Positions 19,286-27,163 of a stretch of DNA of 64,000 nt are shown here, in pieces. The stretch is from contig JAFKFK010000012.1 of assembly GCA_017307275.1 (NCBI GenBank), forward strand, positions 62,001-126,000. Reading direction: 5' to 3'. The translations under genes and the position numbers were made by a program. This stretch comes from Alphaproteobacteria bacterium (GTDB lineage Bacteria; Pseudomonadota; Alphaproteobacteria; Reyranellales; Reyranellaceae). Every line of letters starts with the position of its first letter. Positions within the stretch are counted from its first letter, which is position 1. The notes under the pieces were generated by a model. That model ran no database searches. It was not told the origin of the DNA and worked only from the letters and a program-made list of their open reading frames with translations.

Positions 19286-19737
19286 GCCACGCCGTGCAAA
19301 CCACCCTCACCGACGCGGAAGCCCGCGACCTGCGCGCCCTCGTCGCCCAGATGATCCCCGCGAGCACCACCTACAAGGTGCCCGGCGCCGACGACGACCT
19401 GATCTTTACCGACATCCTCAGGAGCCTCGAACGCGACACCGACGACGTACGCGCCGCGCTGAAGCACCTCGCCACGATGAGCGGCGGCTCCTTTGCCGGC
19501 CTTCCCGCCGACCGCCGCGCCGAGGTCGCAGCCACTTTCAAGGATCAGGGCGGCGCACCGCTATTCGCCCTCAATCGCGTGGTGCTGCTCTGCTACTACC
19601 GCGACGACAGGGTCATGCGTTCGCTGGGCCAGGAACCGCGCTCGCCGTTCCCGAAAGGCCATGTCGTCGAACAGGGCGACTGGTCGCTGCTCGATCCCGT
19701 GAAGAAGCGCGCGCCGATCTATCGCAAGGTGCCGTAG
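19282..19737 (+). CDS. Gluconate 2-dehydrogenase subunit 3-like small protein
   Basis: A 151-residue protein from the GTG at 19282, which overlaps the GMC stop as GTGA. The frame is open upstream but only as a shadow of the GMC gene. The pattern LTDAEARDLRALVAQMIPAS, a Pro/Gly-containing turn, then a helix-rich body with VVLLCYYRDDRVMRSLGQEPRSPFPKGHVVEQGDW, fits the small subunit (subunit 3) that partners GMC dehydrogenases. It lacks the Tat leader usual for that subunit, consistent with a cytoplasmic pair. No cytochrome subunit gene is adjacent. Its 3' end overlaps the convergent VOC gene by 19 bp. Confidence 0.7.
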   Translation: MSHAVQTTLTDAEARDLRALVAQMIPASTTYKVPGADDDLIFTDILRSLERDTDDVRAALKHLATMSGGSFAGLPADRRAEVAATFKDQGGAPLFALNRVVLLCYYRDDRVMRSLGQEPRSPFPKGHVVEQGDWSLLDPVKKRAPIYRKVP

Positions 19738-20648
19738 CGCCGTTCACGTTCAGCCTGTCGCGGATTGTCCATCTCGACGGCGATGTGCTCGGGCACCCAG
19801 GCATCGTGGCCCGGCACATAGGCACGGTTGTTCTGGCGCGGATTGCGGTTGACCAGCGGCCGCGCATACATCGGGTTGCGCAGGCTGCGGACCTCGTGCT
19901 CGATCTGGAACAGCGGGCGGTTGCCGTCGAGATCGACGATCTGCTCGAAGCGATACTGGTGCTGGTTGCTTTCTTCGGTGATCAGCCCGCGCTCCAGCAG
20001 CGCACGGTGCGGACCCGAGAAGTTCGCGACATAGACCTGGATGTGATGGCCGTCATAGGCCGGCACTTCAGCTTCGGTCTCGCGGAAGACCAGCTCCTGC
20101 CCCATGCCGACCGAGACGCGGGCCGCCGGCGCAGCACCCGCCTCGTCGACGCGCGCCATGGTGTTGAAGGTACGACGGTAGAATTCGGCGATGGGTCCGG
20201 CAGCCCCCACCGGCACGTCGAACTCGACATAGACCATGCCGAGGACCATCGCGTCGCCGGGCTTCGGATCGTAGCAGAGGATCGTGTTGCCCCAGGGACA
20301 GGTCGTCTCGACATGATCGGCCTGCTCGACGAAGTCGAACCGTGTGCCGCCCAGTGCCTTGCGCATGTTGCCGAGGCGGCGCACCAGGGACTCGCGATCG
20401 TCGATCACGAGGCCGACGCGGCCACGCAGGCGTTGCGCGGGCCCGCCCGTCGGCAGGTGGAACTGGCTGCGCCCGACATTGACCCACATATTGTCGGTGC
20501 TGGTCATCATGTAGGGGTCGCGCGTCAGGCCGAGCCCGCTGATGTAGAACAGCGTCGCCAGCCCCTGATCCTCGACCTTCAGGTTGACGTGCTCAAGGGC
20601 GACGATATTGCCGACATCCTCGGCCGTGCGGTCGTAAGTCCTGCTCAT
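19719..20648 (-). CDS. VOC (glyoxalase/extradiol dioxygenase fold) family protein
   Basis: A 309-residue protein with two vicinal-oxygen-chelate modules. The first begins NIVALEHVNLKVEDQGLATLFYISGLGL, in which EHVNLKV gives a possible metal His. The second includes HHIQVYVANFSGPHRALLERG and DLDGNRPLFQIEHEVRS, giving further His and Glu ligands. It is longer than a single-domain glyoxalase. It is the last gene of a minus-strand run with an alpha/beta hydrolase, a GST and a sulfatase-fold enzyme, suggesting catabolism or detoxification. The substrate cannot be inferred. Confidence 0.8.
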   Translation of the reverse strand: MSRTYDRTAEDVGNIVALEHVNLKVEDQGLATLFYISGLGLTRDPYMMTSTDNMWVNVGRSQFHLPTGGPAQRLRGRVGLVIDDRESLVRRLGNMRKALGGTRFDFVEQADHVETTCPWGNTILCYDPKPGDAMVLGMVYVEFDVPVGAAGPIAEFYRRTFNTMARVDEAGAAPAARVSVGMGQELVFRETEAEVPAYDGHHIQVYVANFSGPHRALLERGLITEESNQHQYRFEQIVDLDGNRPLFQIEHEVRSLRNPMYARPLVNRNPRQNNRAYVPGHDAWVPEHIAVEMDNPRQAERERRYGTLR

Positions 20649-20679
20649 CGCTTGTCTCCTACGGCCACTCGTTCGACCG

Positions 20680-21528
20680 CTATGCGGCGCGGGCCGGCAG
20701 ATGCCGGTCGATCCACGCCATGATGTCCGCCATCACGCCTTCCTTGCCGACGTCGTTCAGAAGATCGTGGAAGTGGCCTTCGTAGAGTTTCAGGGTCTTG
20801 TCCGTCGAACCGACGGTGTCGAAGAAGAACTGGCTGCCCGCCGGCACGGTCGCCTTGTCTTCGGTGCCGTGCAGGATGAGCACCGGCAGCTTGATCAAGG
20901 GGAATTCCTCGCGCAAGCGCTCGTCGGCACGAACCAGCGCGGCAACGGTCGCGGCGGGCTGCGCCTCGTGCGCCGTCAGCGGGTCGGCATTGAGAGCCGC
21001 GAGGGCTTGCGGATCACGCGTGAAGTCTTCCATCTTGAGCTTGAGCACCGGCAGGCGCGGGGCGATATGGCTCAGCCCCTTGATCGCCGCCAGCGCAAAG
21101 CCCGGCGCGGGCACCTGGAAGGCAAAGCTCTCGCAGATGAAGCCGGCGAGCTCGGCCTGGTTGTCGAGCGTATAGACGGCGGACGTGACGCCGCCGGCGC
21201 TGTGCCCCAGCAGGAAAGCTGGCAGGCCGGGATGACGGGCCTTGGCGATCTTCACCGCTCCCGCGACATCGGCCACGTAATCGGCGACATCTTCGACATA
21301 GAAGCGTTCGCCGTCCGACCTGCCGCGGCCGCGCAGGTCGAGCGCATAGACGGCGAGACCCTTGCCGACGAACTGCTCGGCCGTCCAGCGATGCTGCCCA
21401 CTATGGGAATTCACGCCATGACAGATGACGACGACGGCGCGAGGAGCCGCATCGGGCAGCCAGGAGCGAAAGAAGATCTTCACCCCACCGGCACTGTCGA
21501 ACGTCTCTTCGGTGGAACTCTTGGTCAT
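20680..21528 (-). CDS. Alpha/beta hydrolase, monoacylglycerol lipase-like
   Basis: A 282-residue serine hydrolase starting MTKSSTEETFDSAGG at 21528, with GGAGA just upstream. The frame is open to 21699, but that extension reads as low-quality sequence. HG oxyanion motif VVICHGVNSHSG, DLRGRGRSDGERFYVE, nucleophile elbow LLGHSAGG (Ser), acid in LHGTEDKATVP (Asp) and His in YEGHFHDLLND make a complete triad. The layout matches the Serine aminopeptidase S33/monoglyceride lipase group. It is 31 bp upstream of the VOC gene on the same strand. Confidence 0.88.
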   Translation of the reverse strand: MTKSSTEETFDSAGGVKIFFRSWLPDAAPRAVVVICHGVNSHSGQHRWTAEQFVGKGLAVYALDLRGRGRSDGERFYVEDVADYVADVAGAVKIAKARHPGLPAFLLGHSAGGVTSAVYTLDNQAELAGFICESFAFQVPAPGFALAAIKGLSHIAPRLPVLKLKMEDFTRDPQALAALNADPLTAHEAQPAATVAALVRADERLREEFPLIKLPVLILHGTEDKATVPAGSQFFFDTVGSTDKTLKLYEGHFHDLLNDVGKEGVMADIMAWIDRHLPARAA

Positions 21529-21569
21529 CGCTGTCTCCGGGGCTGAAAATCGAAACGTCGCTGCAAGCT

Positions 21570-22262
21570 CTAGGCCATTGCGACCGAATGCATGGCCGTG
21601 CAATGCCGGACCAGGGGGTGGTGGGCAGCGACGAATCGCTTCAGCGGCGTGTCGATATCGTAGAACCAGATGTTGGCAACGAAGCCGTAGATCGCGCAAT
21701 CCACGCTGCCGGCCTTGCTGCCGTGCACGAACCCGTCGGCGGGAACGAGATTGGCCAGCACCTGCAGGTCGGCGAGGCCGCGGGCATAGGCCGCCTCGGG
21801 CGTGTAACGACCGATGCCCTGGAAATGATAACGCCGGGCGTTGAACTCCTTCGCCTTCAGGAGCGCCGCCTCGGTCATCTGGGGATGCTCGCGGCGAAAG
21901 GCGGCGACGAAGGCCGGCCAGCAGCGCTCGTCCTTCCAGCGCGAATAGGACATCACCCAGTACAGATCGTCGAGCAGGCGCGAGACCAGGAGGTTGGTGT
22001 CACGCTGCGCCGCTGCCAGGCCCTCATCGATCGCGGGACGGTACTTGTCTGCAAGATGGGCAAGGATGGCGTCGCTGTCGCCGATCGTCTCGCTATCGTC
22101 GACGATGTAGGGGAGCTGCCCGCGCGGCGCAGCGGAAGCGTCGAACAGATGCTGGTGGGTGAAGGCGATGCCCGCCAGCTTGAGCCAGGCATAGACCTTG
22201 AGACCGTAGCCGTTGTTGTCGGCGACGCCGAACAGGCCTGGATAGGAATAGAGCGTGATCAC
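21570..22262 (-). CDS. Glutathione S-transferase family protein
   Basis: A 230-residue GST-like protein. The start is taken as the GTG at 22262 (VITLYSYPGLFGVADNNGYG), 7 bp after the sulfatase stop, with GGTGAG serving as ribosome site. The N-terminal domain contains RGQLPYIVDDSETIGDSDAILAHL, the cis-Pro and glutathione-contact region. The C-terminal domain is long and helical, resembling the Fax/metaxin-like GST branch. Tight spacing to the sulfatase gene argues for co-transcription. Function beyond GST fold unknown. Confidence 0.82.
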   Translation of the reverse strand: MITLYSYPGLFGVADNNGYGLKVYAWLKLAGIAFTHQHLFDASAAPRGQLPYIVDDSETIGDSDAILAHLADKYRPAIDEGLAAAQRDTNLLVSRLLDDLYWVMSYSRWKDERCWPAFVAAFRREHPQMTEAALLKAKEFNARRYHFQGIGRYTPEAAYARGLADLQVLANLVPADGFVHGSKAGSVDCAIYGFVANIWFYDIDTPLKRFVAAHHPLVRHCTAMHSVAMA

Positions 22263-22269
22263 GCCCGGC

Positions 22270-23835
22270 TCACCACTGGCCGAAGAAGATGCCATGCTGG
22301 CGGTGCTTGGCCGTGCGGGCATCGACATAGGCATCGTCGACCGTCACCCGCGTCTTGCGTGCCTTCAGCCAGGCGGCCAGCCGCGCCTCCATCTCGGCAA
22401 AGACATGGGCGTAGTTGCCGTTGGCACCGAGGTCGCGACGCTCCTTCGGATCGTTCACCAGGTCGAACAGCATGGGCCGGAAATCCTGCCACCAGACATA
22501 CTTCCAGCGGTCGGTGCGGATCATGATGGCGCGGCAGTCGGAAGGCCGCCGGTTCAGGATCTTGCGTGCCTCGCGGAAGGAATAGTCGAGTTCCGAGAAG
22601 ACGGCGTCGCGCCACGTCTCGGTCTTGACGCCACGCAGCAGGGGCAAAAGCGAACGGCCCTCGACGAGATGGTCGTTTGGCGGCTGGTCGAGCGCGGCGA
22701 GAATGGTGGGCACGACGTCGATTGCCTCGACAAATCGCTCGTCGACCGTGCCGCGCGTCGCATCGGCGGCAGGATCGGGGTCGACCACGATGAAGGGCAC
22801 GCGCAGGGCCTCCTCGTAAAACATCTCTTTCTCGCCCAGCCAATGGTCACCGAGGAAATCGCCGTGGTCCGACGTGAATATGATCAAGGTATCGTCGAGC
22901 CGGCCTGAGGCCTTCATGTGTGCAAACAGGCGACCGAGCCAATCGTCGAGCTGCCGGATCAAGCCCATGTAGGCCGGTCGCACGATGCCGGGCGCGTCGG
23001 GGCGACTAAAGGAAACCGACTCCTCGTGCTCGCGATAAGCGGCCAGCACCGGATGTTCACCGACCCGCTCCTGCTCGTCGCGGTTCAACGGCAGGCAATC
23101 CTTGGCACCGTACATATTGTGATAAGGCGCGGGCGCCATGTAGGGCCAGTGCGGCTTCACGTAACTCAGATGCAGGCACCAGGGCTTGTCGCCCATATCG
23201 TCGATGAAGCGCATGGCTTCGCGAGTCATGTAGGCCGTCTCGGAATGTTCCTCGGCAACCTTCGCCGGGAGATGGACATTGCGCATGTGCCAGCCCGAGA
23301 GCGTAGTGCCGTCGGGACCGGCAGCAGCAATGACGTAATCCGTCCAGGGATCGTCGGAGTTGTAGCCGTGCTGGCGAAGGTAGTCGGCATAGCCGCTTTC
23401 CTTGCCCGGTGGCGAGTGGCCGTCGTAGCGGTCGACCTCCTCGAAGCGGCCAGCCCGCAGCAGCGCGTCGAGTGCGGAACCGCCTTCGATGCCGTAACGT
23501 TCCAGCGCTTCGAGATCGGGCAACATGTGGGTCTTGCCGGCCAGCGCGACCTTGATACCGGCGGGCGTCAGATAGTCGCCCAAGGTCTTCTCGTGCAGGG
23601 AGAGCGGCACGCGGTTCCAGGTGGCGCCGTGGCTCCGCATGTAGCGGCCGGTGTAGTAGCTCATGCGCGAGGGACCGCAGACGCCGGACTGCACATAGGC
23701 TCGCGGGAACCGCACACCGCGCTTGGCCAGCGAATCGATGGCAGGCGTCTTCAGATGCGGATGGCCGGCGCAGGAGAGATGATCCGCGCGCAACTGGTCG
23801 CACATGATGAAGAGAACGTTACGGACTTTGCCCAC
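22270..23835 (-). CDS. Sulfatase / phosphonate monoester hydrolase family enzyme
   Basis: A 521-residue alkaline-phosphatase-superfamily hydrolase. Metal residues appear in NVLFIMCDQLRADHL and FTSDHGDFLGDH. The nucleophile motif is C53-G-P-S-R57 followed by MSYYTGRY, the sequence recognised for conversion of Cys to formylglycine. Arrangement and the segments VEAIDVVPTIL and LSYVKPHWPY are close to rhizobial phosphonate monoester hydrolase, so phosphonate, phosphate diester or sulfate esters are all possible. The second GTG (23835) is chosen because GGGAGG sits 10 nt before it. It heads an operon with GST, hydrolase and VOC genes. Confidence 0.88.
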   Translation of the reverse strand: MGKVRNVLFIMCDQLRADHLSCAGHPHLKTPAIDSLAKRGVRFPRAYVQSGVCGPSRMSYYTGRYMRSHGATWNRVPLSLHEKTLGDYLTPAGIKVALAGKTHMLPDLEALERYGIEGGSALDALLRAGRFEEVDRYDGHSPPGKESGYADYLRQHGYNSDDPWTDYVIAAAGPDGTTLSGWHMRNVHLPAKVAEEHSETAYMTREAMRFIDDMGDKPWCLHLSYVKPHWPYMAPAPYHNMYGAKDCLPLNRDEQERVGEHPVLAAYREHEESVSFSRPDAPGIVRPAYMGLIRQLDDWLGRLFAHMKASGRLDDTLIIFTSDHGDFLGDHWLGEKEMFYEEALRVPFIVVDPDPAADATRGTVDERFVEAIDVVPTILAALDQPPNDHLVEGRSLLPLLRGVKTETWRDAVFSELDYSFREARKILNRRPSDCRAIMIRTDRWKYVWWQDFRPMLFDLVNDPKERRDLGANGNYAHVFAEMEARLAAWLKARKTRVTVDDAYVDARTAKHRQHGIFFGQW

Positions 23836-23897
23836 GTGACCAGTTCCTCCCACCGTTTCGTCAAGCTTAGCAGAAAGTGCGTGCTAAGCTGGAGGAC

Positions 23898-24473
23898 ATG
23901 ACTGAAATCTCCTCCATCCGCGACATTCTCGATTTCTGGTTTCTGCCGCTTGGCCATCCCGATCATGGCAAGGAACGCGACATCTGGTTCGACAGCACGC
24001 CCGCTTTCGATGCCGAGATTGCGCAGCGTTTCAGTGGCCTGCTGGGGCCGGCCTGCGCCGGCGCCCTCGATTCCTGGCGCGAGTCGCCGGACGGCGCGCT
24101 GGCCCTCACCCTGCTCTGCGATCAGTTCCCGCGGAACATGTTCCGGCGGTCGGCCCGCGCCTTCCTAGGCGATGCCAAGGCAATCGAGACGGCGCGGATC
24201 GCGCTCGCCCGCTTCTATCCCGCGGCCTACCCAATCCCGATGCGTGTCTTCTTCTATGTGCCGTTCGAGCACAGCGAGCACTTGGCTGACCAGGAGCTGA
24301 GCTGCGCCCTGTTCGCGACGTTCGGCCGGGAGGACTACGACAAGTACGCTATTTCCCATCGCGACATCATTGTCCGTTTCGGCCGCTTCCCGCACCGCAA
24401 CGAGGTGCTGGGCCGCGAGTGCACGGAGCACGAGCTGATCTATCTCAAGACGGCTGACCGGTTCGGGCAATGA
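23898..24473 (+). CDS. DUF924 family protein
   Basis: A 191-residue protein of the DUF924 family. The diagnostic blocks are present: [42 protein letters not shown] and the C-terminal [19 protein letters not shown]. Members are all-helical, TPR-like cytosolic proteins of unknown function. The start at 23898 is supported by GGAGG six to eight nt upstream. It is divergent from the sulfatase gene, and its 3' end overlaps the convergent macrodomain gene by 29 bp. Confidence 0.92.
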   Translation: MTEISSIRDILDFWFLPLGHPDHGKERDIWFDSTPAFDAEIAQRFSGLLGPACAGALDSWRESPDGALALTLLCDQFPRNMFRRSARAFLGDAKAIETARIALARFYPAAYPIPMRVFFYVPFEHSEHLADQELSCALFATFGREDYDKYAISHRDIIVRFGRFPHRNEVLGRECTEHELIYLKTADRFGQ

Positions 24474-24954
24474 CGGTGCGATAGAGCGTGGCGGTCTCGG
24501 TATCGAAGCAGCAGAAGATCACGCGCGCCGGCGCTGGTCCGGCCATCACCTCGCGCACGGCGATCTCGGTCGCCGGCGCCTTGGGATAGCCGTAGACACC
24601 GGTCGAGATGGCGGGAAAGGCGATGCTCGCGAGGCCATGCTTCATCGCCAGGGCGAGGCTGTTGCGATAGCAGCGTGCCAGCAGCTCGGGCTCGTCGGCG
24701 CCACCGCCATGCCAGACCGGGCCGACCGTGTGAATCACGTGCCGCGCCTTCAACCGATACCCGTTCGTAATCTTGGCTTCGCCCGTGGGGCAGCCGCCCA
24801 AGGTGCGGCACTCGGCGAGAAGCTCGGGTCCGGCGGCACGATGGATGGCGCCGTCGACACCGCCACCGCCCAACAGGCTCTCGTTGGCGGCGTTCACGAT
24901 GGCATCGACATCGAGGCGCGTGATGTCGCCCTCGATGACTTCGATGCCGCTCAT
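24445..24954 (-). CDS. Macrodomain protein (O-acetyl-ADP-ribose deacetylase, YmdB/MacroD type)
   Basis: A 169-residue single macrodomain. The ADP-ribose-binding loops are [22 protein letters not shown] (with catalytic-type Asn/Asp) and [17 protein letters not shown]. These match MacroD/YmdB enzymes, which hydrolyse O-acetyl-ADP-ribose and remove mono-ADP-ribose from acidic residues. Size and start ([19 protein letters not shown]) are normal for the family. It begins 4 bp after the stop of the YcbK-like gene, so they probably share a transcript. Confidence 0.94.
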   Translation of the reverse strand: MSGIEVIEGDITRLDVDAIVNAANESLLGGGGVDGAIHRAAGPELLAECRTLGGCPTGEAKITNGYRLKARHVIHTVGPVWHGGGADEPELLARCYRNSLALAMKHGLASIAFPAISTGVYGYPKAPATEIAVREVMAGPAPARVIFCCFDTETATLYRTVIARTGQPS

Positions 24955-24958
24955 GGTT

Positions 24959-25714
24959 TTACCAGTAACGAACGGGGCCGGTGTCGAGATGGACGAAGCC
25001 GGACCGCGGATAGAAGCCGACGCCGCCCATGTTCAGCGAGCGCGCAGCCTGACGGATCTGGAAGACGGGAACGCCGGGGAAGCGGATGTCCATGGCGTTG
25101 CCGTTCATGTGCTGGCTGTCGCGCGCCACGCCACGGCTGACGCTGGCCAGCCACGCATTGCTCGTGGGCGAGCGATAGGCCGACAGCACTTCGATCGAAC
25201 CGCCAAAGCCCACGATGCGCGTCGTGTGCCACAGCACATCGAACAGCAGCGGGTCCATCTCCGTCTCGGCACTGTCGCGGCTGTCGCGCAGGAAGTGATT
25301 GAGCTGATTGAGCGCGTCGCGGTGATAGGCGCCGTTCGACCAATAGGTAACGGTGATCTCTTCCTTGGTGTTGAAATTCACCAGGCTGAGGCTGCGCGGG
25401 CTGGCAAGGTCGAGGTCCGGCGGCGGCAGCTCCTGCTGCGGCGCAAAGCCGCCATAGCGCGACGCCCGAAGCTGCTGCGGCGTGACTGTGCGCTTCTGCT
25501 GGGCTGCCGGCGCCTGGGCGGCAGGCCTCTGCTGCGCCGCAGCCCGCTGCACGTTCGTATTGGTCGCCTTGGTAGGAGCCGGCGCCTTGGCGCCGACGGG
25601 TGTCTTTTTAGAGCTGGCTGTAGTCCCGCGATTGGTGTCCGCGGGCTTGGTCTGGGCGGCGACCGTTCCGGCAAATGCCAGTAACGCCGCCAAGCTCAAC
25701 ACTACGCTGCGCAT
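24959..25714 (-). CDS. YcbK-like murein endopeptidase (DUF882 / peptidase M15)
   Basis: A 251-residue exported protein. Signal peptide residues 1-20 ([20 protein letters not shown]) are followed by a low-complexity Ala/Pro/Gln linker to about residue 75, then the M15-type domain. Metal and catalytic residues are seen in [15 protein letters not shown] (His, Asp) and [19 protein letters not shown] (His, Asp). This is the DUF882/MepK fold that cleaves peptidoglycan cross-links. It lies upstream of the macrodomain gene and downstream of cysG by 42 bp, all on the minus strand. Confidence 0.9.
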   Translation of the reverse strand: MRSVVLSLAALLAFAGTVAAQTKPADTNRGTTASSKKTPVGAKAPAPTKATNTNVQRAAAQQRPAAQAPAAQQKRTVTPQQLRASRYGGFAPQQELPPPDLDLASPRSLSLVNFNTKEEITVTYWSNGAYHRDALNQLNHFLRDSRDSAETEMDPLLFDVLWHTTRIVGFGGSIEVLSAYRSPTSNAWLASVSRGVARDSQHMNGNAMDIRFPGVPVFQIRQAARSLNMGGVGFYPRSGFVHLDTGPVRYW

Positions 25715-25756
25715 CCCTGCCCCGAAGTTGTTGCATTTATGTCACAGACATAAATA

Positions 25757-27163
25757 TCAGAGACCCATTCTCGACTCAAAGCGAATTTCTCGGTCTCTGG
25801 AAAGAGCTAGCCCAACAACCTCACCTACCACGCAAAGTGTGGGACCGTTGAGGCCTGCCTTATTTGCCTGGCGTTCTATGTTCGCCAGCGTACCGACCAC
25901 GCGACGCTCTCGATCCGTGGTCCCGTTCTCGATCAAGGCAACTGGCGTCGAAAACGGCAGGCCATGTGCGACAAGCTGACCTGAGATCATACTAAGCGCA
26001 TTCACGCCCATGTAAATGACGACGGTCTGTCGCGGCCGCGCCAGCGTCTGCCAATCGAGATCGACGCTGCCGTCCTTCAGATGACCAGTGACGAAGATGC
26101 AAGCCTGCGCATGGTCGCGATGTGTGAGCGGGATACCGGCCGTCGCCGCGCAGCCCAGCGCTGCGGTGATACCGGGCACGACCTCCACCGCAACGCCCGC
26201 CTCGACAAGCGCTTCGACTTCTTCTCCCCCGCGGCCAAACACAAATGGATCGCCGCCCTTCAGGCGTACAACACTCTTGCCGGCGCGGGCCAAGGCCACG
26301 AGGCGATCGTTGATCTCGTCTTGAGGCACGCAATGATGAGCGCGACGCTTGCCGACATACACGCGCTCGGCATCGCGGCGCGCCATCGCCAAGACCTCCG
26401 CCGAGACCAGCCGGTCGTAGACCACGACGTCGGCACGTTGCAGCAGGCGATGCGCCTTCAGGGTCAGCAAGTCGGGATCGCCAGGGCCCGCACCCACGAG
26501 ATGAACCATGCCCGTCTGCGGCGTCTCGTGGCGCACGCCATCGAGCAGCCGGATCAACTCGCGCCGCGCACCGATCTCGTCGCCTGCCAGTGCAAGCTCA
26601 CCGATCCGGCTTTCGAACACGCGATCCCAGAAGCGACGACGCGCGCGCGGTACCACGAGCGTCCGCCGCACCTGTTCGCGGAAGATCTCGGCAAAGCGCG
26701 CGAGACGGCCCAGGGCGGCGGGCAGGCTGCGTTCGATCTCGGCGCGGATGCGTCGTGCCAGGGCCGGCGCCGTGCCACCGCTCGAGATCGCGATGGTGAT
26801 GGGTGCACGATCGACGATTGCCGGCATGATGAAACTCGAAAGCGCCGGCCGGTCGACCACATTGACTGGCAGGCAGCGACGTTGCGCGGCCTGAGAGACA
26901 CGCGCCTGCAACGCTTCGTCCTCGGTCGCCACGATGACCAGCGACGCGCCCTCGAGTTCGGCCTCGTCGAAGCTGCGGCCTGCCCAGGAAATGCGCGCCT
27001 CACCGATGAGCTGTGCGATCTCGCCACCCACCGTGGCGGCAATCAGCGACACCTGTGCACCGGCCGACAGAAGCAGCTCGACCTTGCGGGCGGCCGCGTC
27101 TCCACCACCAACGACCAGCGCACGGCGATTCTGCAGATTGAGAAAGAGCGGAAAGGTTTGCAT
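25757..27163 (-). CDS. cysG: Siroheme synthase CysG (precorrin-2 dehydrogenase/ferrochelatase + SUMT)
   Basis: A 468-residue two-module protein. The N-terminal module (RRALVVGGGDAAARKVELLLSAGA) is the NAD-dependent precorrin-2 dehydrogenase and sirohydrochlorin ferrochelatase. The C-terminal module (MVHLVGAGPGDPDLLTLKAHRLL, LKGGDPFVFGRGGEEVEAL, VVPGITAALGCAATAGIPLTHRDHA) is uroporphyrinogen-III C-methyltransferase. Together they make siroheme, the cofactor of NirA encoded upstream. The ATG at 27163 overlaps the nasA stop (TGATG), so it is the last gene of the nas operon. An open extension to 27310 is a shadow of nasA. Confidence 0.96.
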   Translation of the reverse strand: MQTFPLFLNLQNRRALVVGGGDAAARKVELLLSAGAQVSLIAATVGGEIAQLIGEARISWAGRSFDEAELEGASLVIVATEDEALQARVSQAAQRRCLPVNVVDRPALSSFIMPAIVDRAPITIAISSGGTAPALARRIRAEIERSLPAALGRLARFAEIFREQVRRTLVVPRARRRFWDRVFESRIGELALAGDEIGARRELIRLLDGVRHETPQTGMVHLVGAGPGDPDLLTLKAHRLLQRADVVVYDRLVSAEVLAMARRDAERVYVGKRRAHHCVPQDEINDRLVALARAGKSVVRLKGGDPFVFGRGGEEVEALVEAGVAVEVVPGITAALGCAATAGIPLTHRDHAQACIFVTGHLKDGSVDLDWQTLARPRQTVVIYMGVNALSMISGQLVAHGLPFSTPVALIENGTTDRERRVVGTLANIERQANKAGLNGPTLCVVGEVVGLALSRDREIRFESRMGL

